Positions 1-5,101 of a stretch of DNA of 6,664 nt are shown piece by piece; positions within the stretch are counted from its first letter, which is position 1; every line of letters starts with the position of its first letter. The notes beneath the pieces are model-generated. The model was not told the DNA's origin and made no database searches. It saw only the letters and a list, made by a program, of their open reading frames with translations. Made by a program: the position numbers and the translations under genes. The stretch covers positions 1 through 6,664 of the forward strand of contig CACYDO010000268.1 in the NCBI GenBank assembly GCA_902773165.1, given 5' to 3'. Source of the DNA: an uncultured Ruminococcus sp. Lineage in GTDB: Bacteria; Bacillota; Clostridia; Oscillospirales; Acutalibacteraceae.

Positions 1-2
1 GT

Positions 3-89
3 GTAATTTCAAGTGGTAAATCGGAAATAGTTGTAAATTCCCGTGCAGAGTTTGCTCATTTTGCTGTAACCGATAGAGGAACAATGTAA
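3..89 (+). CDS. 3' end of an unrecognised protein (partial)
   Basis: Reading from base 3, 28 sense codons run without a stop to TAA at 87-89. The last residues are ...AEFAHFAVTDRGTM. The other two + frames stop within the first 20 bases, so this is the only + frame that could be the tail of a gene entering from the left. I do not recognise the family from so short a tail. No obvious intrinsic terminator follows it before the promoter at 128-156, so some read-through into the lysine leader is possible. It could also be chance open sequence. Confidence 0.4.
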   Translation, partial: VISSGKSEIVVNSRAEFAHFAVTDRGTM

Positions 90-127
90 TAATATAAAAA
101 ATAAGAGAAAAAATAATATAAAAACTA

Positions 128-156
128 TTGACAGAAGCCGCGTTTAATGCTATTAT
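128..156 (+). promoter_or_regulatory. Vegetative (sigma-A type) promoter of the lysine leader and dapA-lysA
   Basis: A perfect -35 box TTGACA (128-133) is separated by exactly 17 bases from a -10 box TATTAT (151-156). TGC immediately precedes the -10, giving an extended -10. Upstream is very A/T-rich DNA in which the 13-mer AATAATATAAAAA occurs twice (88-100 and 112-124), resembling an UP element. Transcription would start near 163, just before the riboswitch P1 stem, which fits the expected architecture. Confidence 0.88.
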
Positions 157-167
157 GAATTTAATGC

Positions 168-336
168 AATTATGATAGAGGCGCAGATGCTAAGAGTAAC
201 ATCGTCAAGGGCTTTCGCAAAGCGGAGGGCGGTGATGAAAGGCGTATCTGCCGAAAGGACGGCAAGGCGTAAGCCGCCCTTGGTATTTCGGACAATATCC
301 GTCATACTGTCGCTAATGCGGAGAGCTATCTTAATT
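168..336 (+). promoter_or_regulatory. Lysine riboswitch (L-box) aptamer
   Basis: The sequence carries the lysine riboswitch core in order: GATAGAGGCGC (174-184), AAGAGTA (192-198), a GATGAAAGG segment, GCCGAAAGG, then ACTGTC...GGAGAGCTATC ending at 330. P1 forms between GATAG (174-178) and CTATC (326-330). It continues outward to 168/336 with one T-T mismatch, 10 pairs in all. Internal hairpins expected of the five-helix fold are visible, such as GCTTT-CGC-AAAGC, GGC-GTAA-GCC, CGGA-CAATA-TCCG and GC-TAAT-GC. The family binds L-lysine and represses lysine synthesis or transport genes in Firmicutes. Here it sits directly ahead of dapA-lysA, which agrees with that role. Confidence 0.95.
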
Positions 337-377
337 ATGATAAACATTCCTTTAAAGTTGTTTTGAGTGATTTTGAT

Positions 378-401
378 AGCCGATGTATATCGGCTTTTTT
401 T
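378..401 (+). terminator. Riboswitch-controlled intrinsic terminator (expression platform)
   Basis: The stem AGCCGAT (378-384) pairs with ATCGGCT (389-395) over a GTAT loop and runs into seven T residues (395-401). GATAGC at 375-380, which overlaps the 5' side of the stem, is exactly complementary to GCTATC at 325-330, the 3' strand of P1. This gives a standard switch. With lysine bound, P1 holds 326-330 and the terminator forms. Without lysine, 325-330 pairs with 375-380 and the terminator is broken. The mechanism is inferred from complementarity. Confidence 0.92.
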
Positions 402-465
402 GTTGCATTTTTTCGTGCCGTCTGCGCAAAATTCTGTACGCTGCGGCGGCAAATCGCTTATTAAA

Positions 466-472
466 AAAGGAG
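466..472 (+). promoter_or_regulatory. dapA ribosome binding site
   Basis: AAAGGAG lies eight bases upstream of the ATG at 481. It fixes the dapA start there and excludes the in-frame upstream extension, which would run back into the terminator hairpin. Confidence 0.9.
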
Positions 473-480
473 TTGTCATT

Positions 481-1371
481 ATGTCAAAAAACACTATTTT
501 TACGGGCGCTGCTACAGCCCTCATTACCCCTCTTAACGAAAACGGAATTGATTACGAGAATTTTGGTAAGGTGATCGACTGGCAGATCGAGCAGGGAATA
601 GACGCTCTCGTTATCTGCGGAACGACAGGCGAAGCTTCAACTCTGACCGACGCAGAACACAGGGAAGCTATCCGCTTTGCCGCAGAGCGTATCGCAGGCA
701 GAGTTCCCATGATCGCAGGTACAGGCGGAAACGACACCGCTTATGCGATCGAGCTTACAAAGTACGCTTGCTCTGTTGGCGCAGACGCGTGTCTTATTGT
801 TACTCCTTATTACAATAAGGCTACGCAGAACGGCTTGGTAAAGATGTTTACAGCTATTGCAGACGCTTCTACAAAGCCGCTCATTCTCTACAATATTCCT
901 TCACGTACAGGCGTTAATATCGGCGTTGAGGCGTTTAAGAAGCTTATGACTCATCCGAATATCGCTGCCGTTAAGGAAGCAAGCGGCAATCTTTCTCAGT
1001 GTATCCTCGAAATGCACGAGTGCGGCGAGTACCTTGATTTCTACAGCGGCAACGACGATCAGATACTGCCTATCCTGTCTATCGGCGGCAAGGGCGTTAT
1101 CTCCGTTCTTTCCAATCTTCTTCCGAAGGAAACTAGCGAGATGGTGCATAAGTATCTCAGCGGCGACCTTGAAGCAGCAACAAAAATGCAGATCGAGTAT
1201 CTGCCTCTGATCAATGCGCTGTTCTCTGAGGTCAACCCGATCCCCGTTAAAGCTGCAATGGCTAAGCTTGGTTTCGGTGAGAATTACCTCAGAATGCCGC
1301 TCACTCCGATGGAGGACGCTCACGCCGAGGTGCTTTACGCTGAAATGCGCAAGGCAGGATTGAATTTCTGA
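481..1371 (+). CDS. dapA: 4-hydroxy-tetrahydrodipicolinate synthase
   Basis: This cytoplasmic class I aldolase condenses pyruvate with aspartate-4-semialdehyde, the first committed step towards diaminopimelate and lysine. The protein is 296 residues, the usual length. Landmarks are GTTGE at 47-51, VTPYYN at 107-112 (Tyr111), Tyr137 and Arg142 in the LYNIPSRTG segment, and the Schiff-base Lys165 in VKEASGN. NPIPVK lies near the C-terminus. Aligned to E. coli DapA (offset +4), positions of the lysine feedback site differ: Ser48 is Ala52, His53 is Asp57 and Glu84 is Tyr88, while His60 and Asn84 are kept. This suggests weak or no lysine inhibition, as in most Gram-positive enzymes. It is the first gene after the lysine riboswitch, and lysA follows after 85 bases with no promoter seen between them, so the two are probably co-transcribed. 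The start is set by AAAGGAG at 466-472. Confidence 0.97.
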   Translation: MSKNTIFTGAATALITPLNENGIDYENFGKVIDWQIEQGIDALVICGTTGEASTLTDAEHREAIRFAAERIAGRVPMIAGTGGNDTAYAIELTKYACSVGADACLIVTPYYNKATQNGLVKMFTAIADASTKPLILYNIPSRTGVNIGVEAFKKLMTHPNIAAVKEASGNLSQCILEMHECGEYLDFYSGNDDQILPILSIGGKGVISVLSNLLPKETSEMVHKYLSGDLEAATKMQIEYLPLINALFSEVNPIPVKAAMAKLGFGENYLRMPLTPMEDAHAEVLYAEMRKAGLNF

Positions 1372-1393
1372 TCCTTAACAGCCATCGGTGAAG

Positions 1394-1429
1394 CTGTGCA
1401 GTTCCGAGCTTTAATTGAATACTGCGCAG
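1394..1429 (+). other. Hairpin in the dapA-lysA spacer
   Basis: CTGTGCAGT (1394-1402) can pair with ACTGCGCAG (1421-1429): nine pairs including one G-T wobble, across an 18-base loop. No T-run follows, so it does not look like a terminator. It could act as a processing or stability element between the two cistrons, or be incidental. Confidence 0.35.
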
Positions 1430-1440
1430 ATTGATAATGT

Positions 1441-1447
1441 AAAGGGG
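1441..1447 (+). promoter_or_regulatory. lysA ribosome binding site
   Basis: AAAGGGG ends nine bases before the ATG at 1457. The in-frame ATG at 1448 directly abuts this motif and the TTG at 1415 lies upstream of it, so neither is served by it. 1457 is the best start. Confidence 0.75.
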
Positions 1448-1456
1448 ATGTTGAAA

Positions 1457-2761
1457 ATGATTTGTGATAATTTATCTGTAAACGGAGAAAACCATCTGAC
1501 GTTTGCCGGACGTGACGTAACGGAGCTGGCAAAGAAATACGGTACTCCGCTCATGCTGCTCGACGAGGGCAAAATAAGAGAAAAAATGTCTGTTTACCGA
1601 GAGGCTATGCAGAAGTATTTTACGCCTGATTCCATGCCGCTTTTCGCAAGCAAGGCGTTAAGCTTCAAGTATATCTACAAGATAGCAAAGAGTGAAAATA
1701 TCGGTATAGACTGCGTTTCGGCAGGCGAGATATTTACGGCGTACAAAGCAGGCTTTCCGCTGGAGAATGCGTATTTCCACGGAAATTCCAAGACGGACGA
1801 CGAGATCCGTTTTGCAATGGAACGCGGCGTGGGTCATTTTGTCTGCGACAGCATTGAGGAGGTTTCCGCAGTTGACGATATCGCAGGGGAGATGGGAATT
1901 AAGCAGAAGATACTTCTCAGAATCACCCCGGGTATCGACCCTCACACTCACAAGAAGATCTCAACCGGAAGCGTAGATTCCAAATTCGGCGTTGCTATCG
2001 AAACTCGTCAGGCACATTCTCTTGTTGAAAGCACATTGAAGCTTGAAAACGTAGAGCTTACAGGTTTCCACTGCCATATAGGCTCGCAGATCTTTGAGTA
2101 CGATCCCTTTGGCGATGCCGCAAGAATCATGATCGGATTTATTGCAGAGATCAAGAAGCTTTACGGCTTTGAAGCAGCACAGCTCAATCTCGGCGGCGGC
2201 ATGGCGGTGCGCTATACCGAAGAAGATCCCGAGATCGACTATGCCGCAAATATCAAGGATATTTCCGAAATCGTAAGCTCGCTTTGCAGCGAATACGGCG
2301 TTGCTGTGCCGCAGATCTTAATGGAGCCGGGCAGAAGCATTGTAGCCGACGCAGGTATGACGCTCTACACGGCAGGGTACTTAAAGGAGATAACAGGTCT
2401 TAAAAATTATATTTCGATCGACGGCGGTATGACCGATAACCCGAGATTTACGCTTTATCAGTCGCCTTATACCGTGCTTCTTGCCAACAGAATGAACGAG
2501 CCGTGCGATTATAAATGCACCGTTGCAGGACGCTGCTGTGAAAGCGGCGATATTATTCAGGAAGACGTAATGATGCCGAAGCCGAACCGCTACGACATTA
2601 TTGCAGTTCTTACAACAGGCGCTTACAACTACGCGATGGCTTCTCATTACAATAAAGTGCCGAAGCCGGCAGTGGTTATGCTAAAGGACGGAGAGGATTT
2701 TGTCGTTATCAAGCGCGAAACGTTTGAAAGCATGACGGCAAATGAAGTCGATTTCGATTGA
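1457..2761 (+). CDS. lysA: Diaminopimelate decarboxylase
   Basis: This PLP-dependent enzyme converts meso-diaminopimelate to L-lysine and CO2, the last pathway step, in the cytoplasm. From ATG 1457 the protein is 434 residues, normal for the family. An N-terminal alanine-racemase-like TIM barrel carries the PLP lysine Lys66 in LFASKALS, then HCHIGSQ (205-211), the phosphate-binding Gly-rich NLGGG (G246-G248) and EPGRS (from E290). The C-terminal beta domain has the active-site Cys in RCCESGD (359-365) and Tyr390 in GAYNYAM. Together these separate it from arginine or ornithine decarboxylases of the same fold, as do the CESGD motif and the dapA neighbour. It follows dapA by 85 bases and should share the lysine riboswitch. 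Longer starts at TTG 1415 and ATG 1448 are open in frame, but neither is positioned to use the AAAGGGG ribosome binding site. Confidence 0.96.
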   Translation: MICDNLSVNGENHLTFAGRDVTELAKKYGTPLMLLDEGKIREKMSVYREAMQKYFTPDSMPLFASKALSFKYIYKIAKSENIGIDCVSAGEIFTAYKAGFPLENAYFHGNSKTDDEIRFAMERGVGHFVCDSIEEVSAVDDIAGEMGIKQKILLRITPGIDPHTHKKISTGSVDSKFGVAIETRQAHSLVESTLKLENVELTGFHCHIGSQIFEYDPFGDAARIMIGFIAEIKKLYGFEAAQLNLGGGMAVRYTEEDPEIDYAANIKDISEIVSSLCSEYGVAVPQILMEPGRSIVADAGMTLYTAGYLKEITGLKNYISIDGGMTDNPRFTLYQSPYTVLLANRMNEPCDYKCTVAGRCCESGDIIQEDVMMPKPNRYDIIAVLTTGAYNYAMASHYNKVPKPAVVMLKDGEDFVVIKRETFESMTANEVDFD

Positions 2762-2769
2762 TACTATTA

Positions 2770-2814
2770 TTCAATTAAAACCTTTAAAAGATTTAAAGTG
2801 TTTTATTGAATTTT
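2770..2814 (+). terminator. AT-rich hairpin just after lysA, probable terminator
   Basis: Nine bases after the lysA stop, TTCAA-TAAAAC-CTTTAAA (2770-2788) pairs with TTTAAAG-GTTTTA-TTGAA (2792-2810). This makes 18 base pairs with one bulged T on each side and a three-base AGA loop. TTTT follows (2811-2814). It is low in G+C, so termination alone may be inefficient. Its position suggests it acts together with the stronger hairpin downstream, or serves as a 3' stabiliser. Confidence 0.55.
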
Positions 2815-2863
2815 AGTATGAGATATCATTGTTTTCGCAAATTGAAAAAACACAGATAAACAG

Positions 2864-2898
2864 CGGCATTGCAGAGATAATTCCTGCAATGCCGTTTT
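2864..2898 (+). terminator. Intrinsic terminator between convergent operons, possibly bidirectional
   Basis: An uninterrupted 11-bp stem, CGGCATTGCAG (2864-2874) with CTGCAATGCCG (2884-2894), encloses a nine-base loop. On the + strand TTTT (2895-2898) follows directly, which suits termination of dapA-lysA. On the - strand the hairpin lies 26 bases past the stop of the membrane protein gene. It is followed there by a T-rich stretch rather than a clean T-run, so it may also end that operon, less strongly. Confidence 0.82.
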
Positions 2899-2919
2899 CA
2901 ATTTATTTATAATATTGTT

Positions 2920-4236
2920 TTAGCGCAGCCCTGCGTAAATATCCTCGGTGGTGATCTGTCCCGAATAGTCATTATCGTAATGATCATCTGCGTTGTATAT
3001 ACTCTGATCGTAATTAACAAGCGTTATGATATCACCGTGATTTTTCAGAGCAAATATATAATTGCCGCCTATATCCAGCCGCTTCATATTTTCAACAATG
3101 GGTATTTTGCTGCTGCCGCCTGCCGCCCATTCCTGAGCGCTGTAATCGCCATACTGCGAGCCGCCGTATACGTAGAGCAATATAGTATCGCCTCTGCTGT
3201 CATCGCCGCGTGCGGTAAGATCCTCCTGAATTTCAATTGTGTATATCGCAATAAGATCGCCGAAATCGGGTTCGGAACTGTCCTGCGGTACATCGGGCTT
3301 TATGATATTATCGAGAAGAAATTTGTATTGCTCCTCCAATGTTACATAATCAACGTTCTGAACAACGCCTACTACCATTTTGTCGGAAACAGCTGCAAGC
3401 TGATCTGCCGATGTATAGGGGGCTTCATTGTAATAATATACATCGTAAAAATCTCCGCCGGCCAGTGCTTCCGAGTCTGTTTCCGCGTCGGTTGACGGTT
3501 CTGTCGTAGGAGGATCAGGAGAGTTCGGGATCGGTGCTTCTTCACTTTCGGGATTTCCTTCGTTTTGATCTATGTCGGTCGCCATTTCGTTTTCTGAATC
3601 AGGAAACGAGCTTTCCGTAGGTAAGCTTGACGGCATTGATGGTTTGGCTGGCGTTTTATCGTTTTCCGAGCTAACTGTATTTGAGCTTGTAGTTCTTGAG
3701 CTTGTAGTTCTTGAGCTTGTGGTTCTTGAACTTGTAGTTTTAGAACTTGTAGTTTTCGAGCTGTTGTCGTGGGAAATGTCCCCGTCATTCTGAGTTGTAT
3801 GAGTTGTGGATATTCTCTGCTCGTTTTTATTTGAGCCGGTTGACGATGAAGATCTTGACAAAGCGGGTGCGCTGCTTTTGTTAGAGGAGGAGTCAGAGGT
3901 ATTTGTATTATTATCCTTTTCTTTTTCGTGGGAGGTACTTTCGGTTGATGACGTTTCCGCGGCGCTGCTCACGGAAATGCGGAAGACTGAGCTGCTTTCG
4001 TCCGGTGCAGAGATCAATGAAGAAGAACTGCTTTCTATATCGGGCGCGCTTTGGGTAGGGATAGTGACTCTGCCCGAAGGCGTATTTTTGCTTATGATGA
4101 CGGCTGCCGTCACAACCGCGATCAGACCGAGTGTGGAGCCTGCGGCGGTAATGGCTTTTCTGCGTTTAGCGCGTTTTTGGATAACGACCTTGCTCTTTTC
4201 AAAAACGGAATCGGCAATTTCCCGGTTACTCTTCAT
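2920..4236 (-). CDS. Single-pass membrane protein, putative anti-sigma/regulator partner of the ECF sigma factor
   Basis: The protein is 438 residues. Residues 1-27 are a short, basic, probably cytoplasmic tail ending in KRAKRRK. Residues 28-48 form one hydrophobic membrane segment, with the positive-inside rule placing the C-terminus outside. Residues 52 to about 258 are a Ser/Thr/Asn/Glu-rich, low-complexity stalk that includes five tandem [K/R]TTSS units at 161-185. Residues 260-438 form a folded-looking, acidic extracytoplasmic domain I cannot assign to a family. It has segments such as KMVVGVVQNVDYVT, LIAIYTIEIQEDL, TILLYVYGGSQ and GGNYIFALKNHGDI, suggesting beta structure. The last residues, DNDYSGQITTED (421-432), resemble an EF-hand or dockerin calcium loop. 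The gene overlaps the sigma gene by 11 bases, and its ribosome binding site AAGGAGG lies inside the sigma 3' end, implying translational coupling. An anti-sigma or signal-sensor role is inferred from this context. The 27-residue tail is short for a classical zinc-type anti-sigma domain and has no HxxxCxxC motif. Confidence 0.85.
   Translation of the reverse strand: MKSNREIADSVFEKSKVVIQKRAKRRKAITAAGSTLGLIAVVTAAVIISKNTPSGRVTIPTQSAPDIESSSSSLISAPDESSSVFRISVSSAAETSSTESTSHEKEKDNNTNTSDSSSNKSSAPALSRSSSSTGSNKNEQRISTTHTTQNDGDISHDNSSKTTSSKTTSSRTTSSRTTSSRTTSSNTVSSENDKTPAKPSMPSSLPTESSFPDSENEMATDIDQNEGNPESEEAPIPNSPDPPTTEPSTDAETDSEALAGGDFYDVYYYNEAPYTSADQLAAVSDKMVVGVVQNVDYVTLEEQYKFLLDNIIKPDVPQDSSEPDFGDLIAIYTIEIQEDLTARGDDSRGDTILLYVYGGSQYGDYSAQEWAAGGSSKIPIVENMKRLDIGGNYIFALKNHGDIITLVNYDQSIYNADDHYDNDYSGQITTEDIYAGLR
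3682..3756 (-). repeat. Five tandem 15-bp repeats encoding [K/R]TTSS
   Basis: Five consecutive 15-base units encode KTTSS, KTTSS, RTTSS, RTTSS and RTTSS (residues 161-185), followed by a diverged NTVSS. On the + strand two units are identical (TTGAGCTTGTAGTTC at 3681-3695 and 3696-3710). The next two differ from these by one and two bases, and the fifth by three. The unit is a multiple of three, so gain or loss of copies keeps the frame and only changes stalk length. Confidence 0.95.
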
Positions 4237-4777
4237 ATGTGTATCCCTCCTTCCGCATTTCGGCTTTAAGAGCTTGTTTAGCCCTGTACAACAGATTTTC
4301 TATCTGCCGGTTAGTTTTTTTCATAATGCGTCCGGCTTCTGCGTTGGAGAAGCCTTCAAAAAAAGTAAGATAAATAACCTGACGGTAATCAGGATTAAGG
4401 CTGTCAAGGCAGCGGTGAATAAGCAGCTTGTTTTCACTGCGAAAATGCTCTTTAAGTATATCTTCCTCTTCGCCCATTTCGGCAATGTTTTCAAGCGGAA
4501 CAAAGCTGCGGCGTTTGCTTTTGCGCAGATAATCGCGCGCGACGTTGCCTGCAATGGCAAACAGCCACGTTTTAAAAGAGCTTTTCATTTTAAAGGCAGG
4601 TTTGTCTACGACAAGCTTTACAAAAACGTCCTCCATCAGATCTTCCGCAGCAGTGATATTTCCGCAGAAGCCGAGCAGGTAGAGCATCAGCGCGTCTTTA
4701 TATTCCGCAATGATCTCTTCGATTCCGCTGTTGTCGCCCTCGAGAAAACGACTGTAAGCAGCAGCTCCTATGTCCAT
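4226..4777 (-). CDS. ECF-type RNA polymerase sigma-70 factor
   Basis: A 183-residue protein with only the two core sigma domains, as expected for an extracytoplasmic-function sigma factor. Region 2 (about 22-90) has AEDLMEDVF (44-52) for core RNA polymerase and -10 recognition, then SSFKTWLFAIAGNVARDYLRK (from 66). Region 4 (about 118-171) contains LDSLNPDYRQVIYLTFFEGFS and the helix-turn-helix NAEAGRIMKKTNRQIENLLYRAKQAL for -35 binding. The ATG at 4777 is preceded by GGAGG (4793-4789), with an 11-base gap that consists almost entirely of a 12-bp palindrome. The N-terminus MDIGAAAYSRFLEGDNSG resembles Clostridial ECF factors I remember, which supports this start. It is the first gene of a two-gene - strand operon with the membrane protein, which it overlaps by 11 bases. 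Its target promoters cannot be read from the window except for a possible autoregulatory site at 4824-4853. Confidence 0.93.
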   Translation of the reverse strand: MDIGAAAYSRFLEGDNSGIEEIIAEYKDALMLYLLGFCGNITAAEDLMEDVFVKLVVDKPAFKMKSSFKTWLFAIAGNVARDYLRKSKRRSFVPLENIAEMGEEEDILKEHFRSENKLLIHRCLDSLNPDYRQVIYLTFFEGFSNAEAGRIMKKTNRQIENLLYRAKQALKAEMRKEGYTYEE

Positions 4778-4789
4778 GTTAACGTTAAC
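4778..4789. repeat. 12-bp perfect palindrome between the sigma ribosome binding site and start codon
   Basis: GTTAACGTTAAC is its own reverse complement and consists of two GTTAAC units in tandem. It fills the gap between GGAGG (4789-4793) and the ATG at 4777. It could be an operator for a dimeric regulator or a small translation-modulating element. It may also be chance. Confidence 0.6.
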
Positions 4790-4796
4790 CTCCGTT

Positions 4797-4820
4797 TGAA
4801 AGCATAGCGTGTTGCTTTCA
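4797..4820 (-). other. Hairpin in the 5' leader of the sigma operon
   Basis: TGAAAGCA (4797-4804) and TGCTTTCA (4813-4820) form a perfect 8-bp stem with an eight-base loop, three bases upstream of the CGGAGG ribosome binding site. If the proposed ECF promoter is right, transcription starts near 4820, so this hairpin would form the very 5' end of the mRNA. That would suit a role in message stability or control of ribosome access. Confidence 0.55.
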
Positions 4821-4823
4821 CTT

Positions 4824-4853
4824 ATTAGACGTATCTTATTGCAAAAACTCTCA
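4824..4853 (-). promoter_or_regulatory. Possible ECF (autoregulatory) promoter of the sigma operon
   Basis: Read on the - strand, TGAGAG (4853-4848) is followed after 16 bases by CGTCTAAT (4831-4824). CGTC or CGTCTAA-like -10 boxes and TGAAAC-like -35 boxes are typical of Bacillus ECF promoters. The -10 matches well and the -35 only partly (four of six to TGAAAC). An alternative vegetative -10, TATAAT on the - strand at 4906-4901, lacks a matching -35. Confidence 0.4.
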
Positions 4854-4974
4854 GAAGAATTTTATTTTTTTCTACGTCGGGAAAACTGGTGTACATATAT
4901 ATTATATATTACCGCAAATTGATGCTTATTGCAACAGGATTATTTATAATTTTGTTTCACTTCTTTAACATCTG

Positions 4975-5003
4975 TTGACTTTTTTACTCAAATGTGGTAA
5001 AAT
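4975..5003 (+). promoter_or_regulatory. Vegetative promoter of the transglutaminase gene
   Basis: TTGACT (4975-4980), a 17-base spacer and TAAAAT (4998-5003) form a near-consensus sigma-A promoter. TGG immediately before the -10 supplies an extended -10. The start would be near 5010, leaving a leader of about 90 bases. Confidence 0.8.
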
Positions 5004-5021
5004 AATCTAAATATTTTAATA

Positions 5022-5070
5022 GGGAAGTATACTCTGTTGGCTTTTTTTAAGAGTACGGTTTTCTATTCCC
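5022..5070 (+). other. Nested inverted repeat in the transglutaminase leader
   Basis: An outer pair, GGGAA (5022-5026) with TTCCC (5066-5070), encloses an inner pair, TACTCT (5030-5035) with AGAGTA (5050-5055). The inner loop includes seven T residues (5042-5048). It lies wholly in the 5' untranslated leader, 20 bases before the AAGGAG ribosome binding site. I do not recognise it as a known riboswitch. It may be a stabilising or regulatory RNA fold. Confidence 0.4.
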
Positions 5071-5101
5071 AAAATTTATTATTAAGAAAGAAGGAGTATA
5101 T

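Larger units (their letters stand above)
4778..5101. other. AT-rich divergent intergenic region
   Basis: This 324-base gap separates the - strand sigma gene from the + strand transglutaminase gene, and no reading frame in it looks like a gene. From left to right it holds the 12-bp palindrome and leader hairpin of the sigma gene, a possible ECF promoter, and an imperfect alternating A/T palindrome (4891-4912). The decamer CTTATTGCAA appears twice exactly 90 bases apart (4835-4844 and 4925-4934). A clear + strand promoter (4975-5003) and an inverted-repeat leader (5022-5070) complete it. The region could host shared regulators of both operons. Confidence 0.7.

Noticed and set aside
172..366. 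64-codon + strand frame over the leader
   Set aside because: It coincides base for base with the lysine riboswitch, whose structure explains the sequence.
367..480. In-frame upstream extension of dapA giving a 334-residue protein
   Set aside because: It would begin inside the terminator region, has no ribosome binding site, and adds 38 residues unlike any DapA. ATG 481 has AAAGGAG at ideal spacing.
901..1323. 140-codon - strand frame inside dapA
   Set aside because: It is a shadow of the dapA coding frame, with no start signals.
3681..3765. CRISPR-like array
   Set aside because: The 15-base units are contiguous with no spacers and encode a protein stalk.
3570..3793. Repetitive frames in both strands (LVVLE and QELQA repeats) across the 15-bp repeats
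   Set aside because: They are other-frame readings of the [K/R]TTSS tandem repeat. The - strand 438-residue frame has start, ribosome binding site and domain architecture.
3806..4807. 333-codon + strand open frame antisense to the sigma and membrane-protein genes
   Set aside because: It has no ribosome binding site or recognisable family, and it is the complement of two well-supported genes. Its length results from their codon bias.
4797..4820. Terminator at the hairpin upstream of the sigma gene
   Set aside because: No T-run follows on either strand, and the hairpin adjoins the ribosome binding site, so a leader role is more plausible.
4901..4906. TATAAT on the - strand as the main sigma promoter
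   Set aside because: No acceptable -35 lies 16-18 bases upstream and the box sits in an alternating A/T run, so chance is likely. It is kept only as an alternative.
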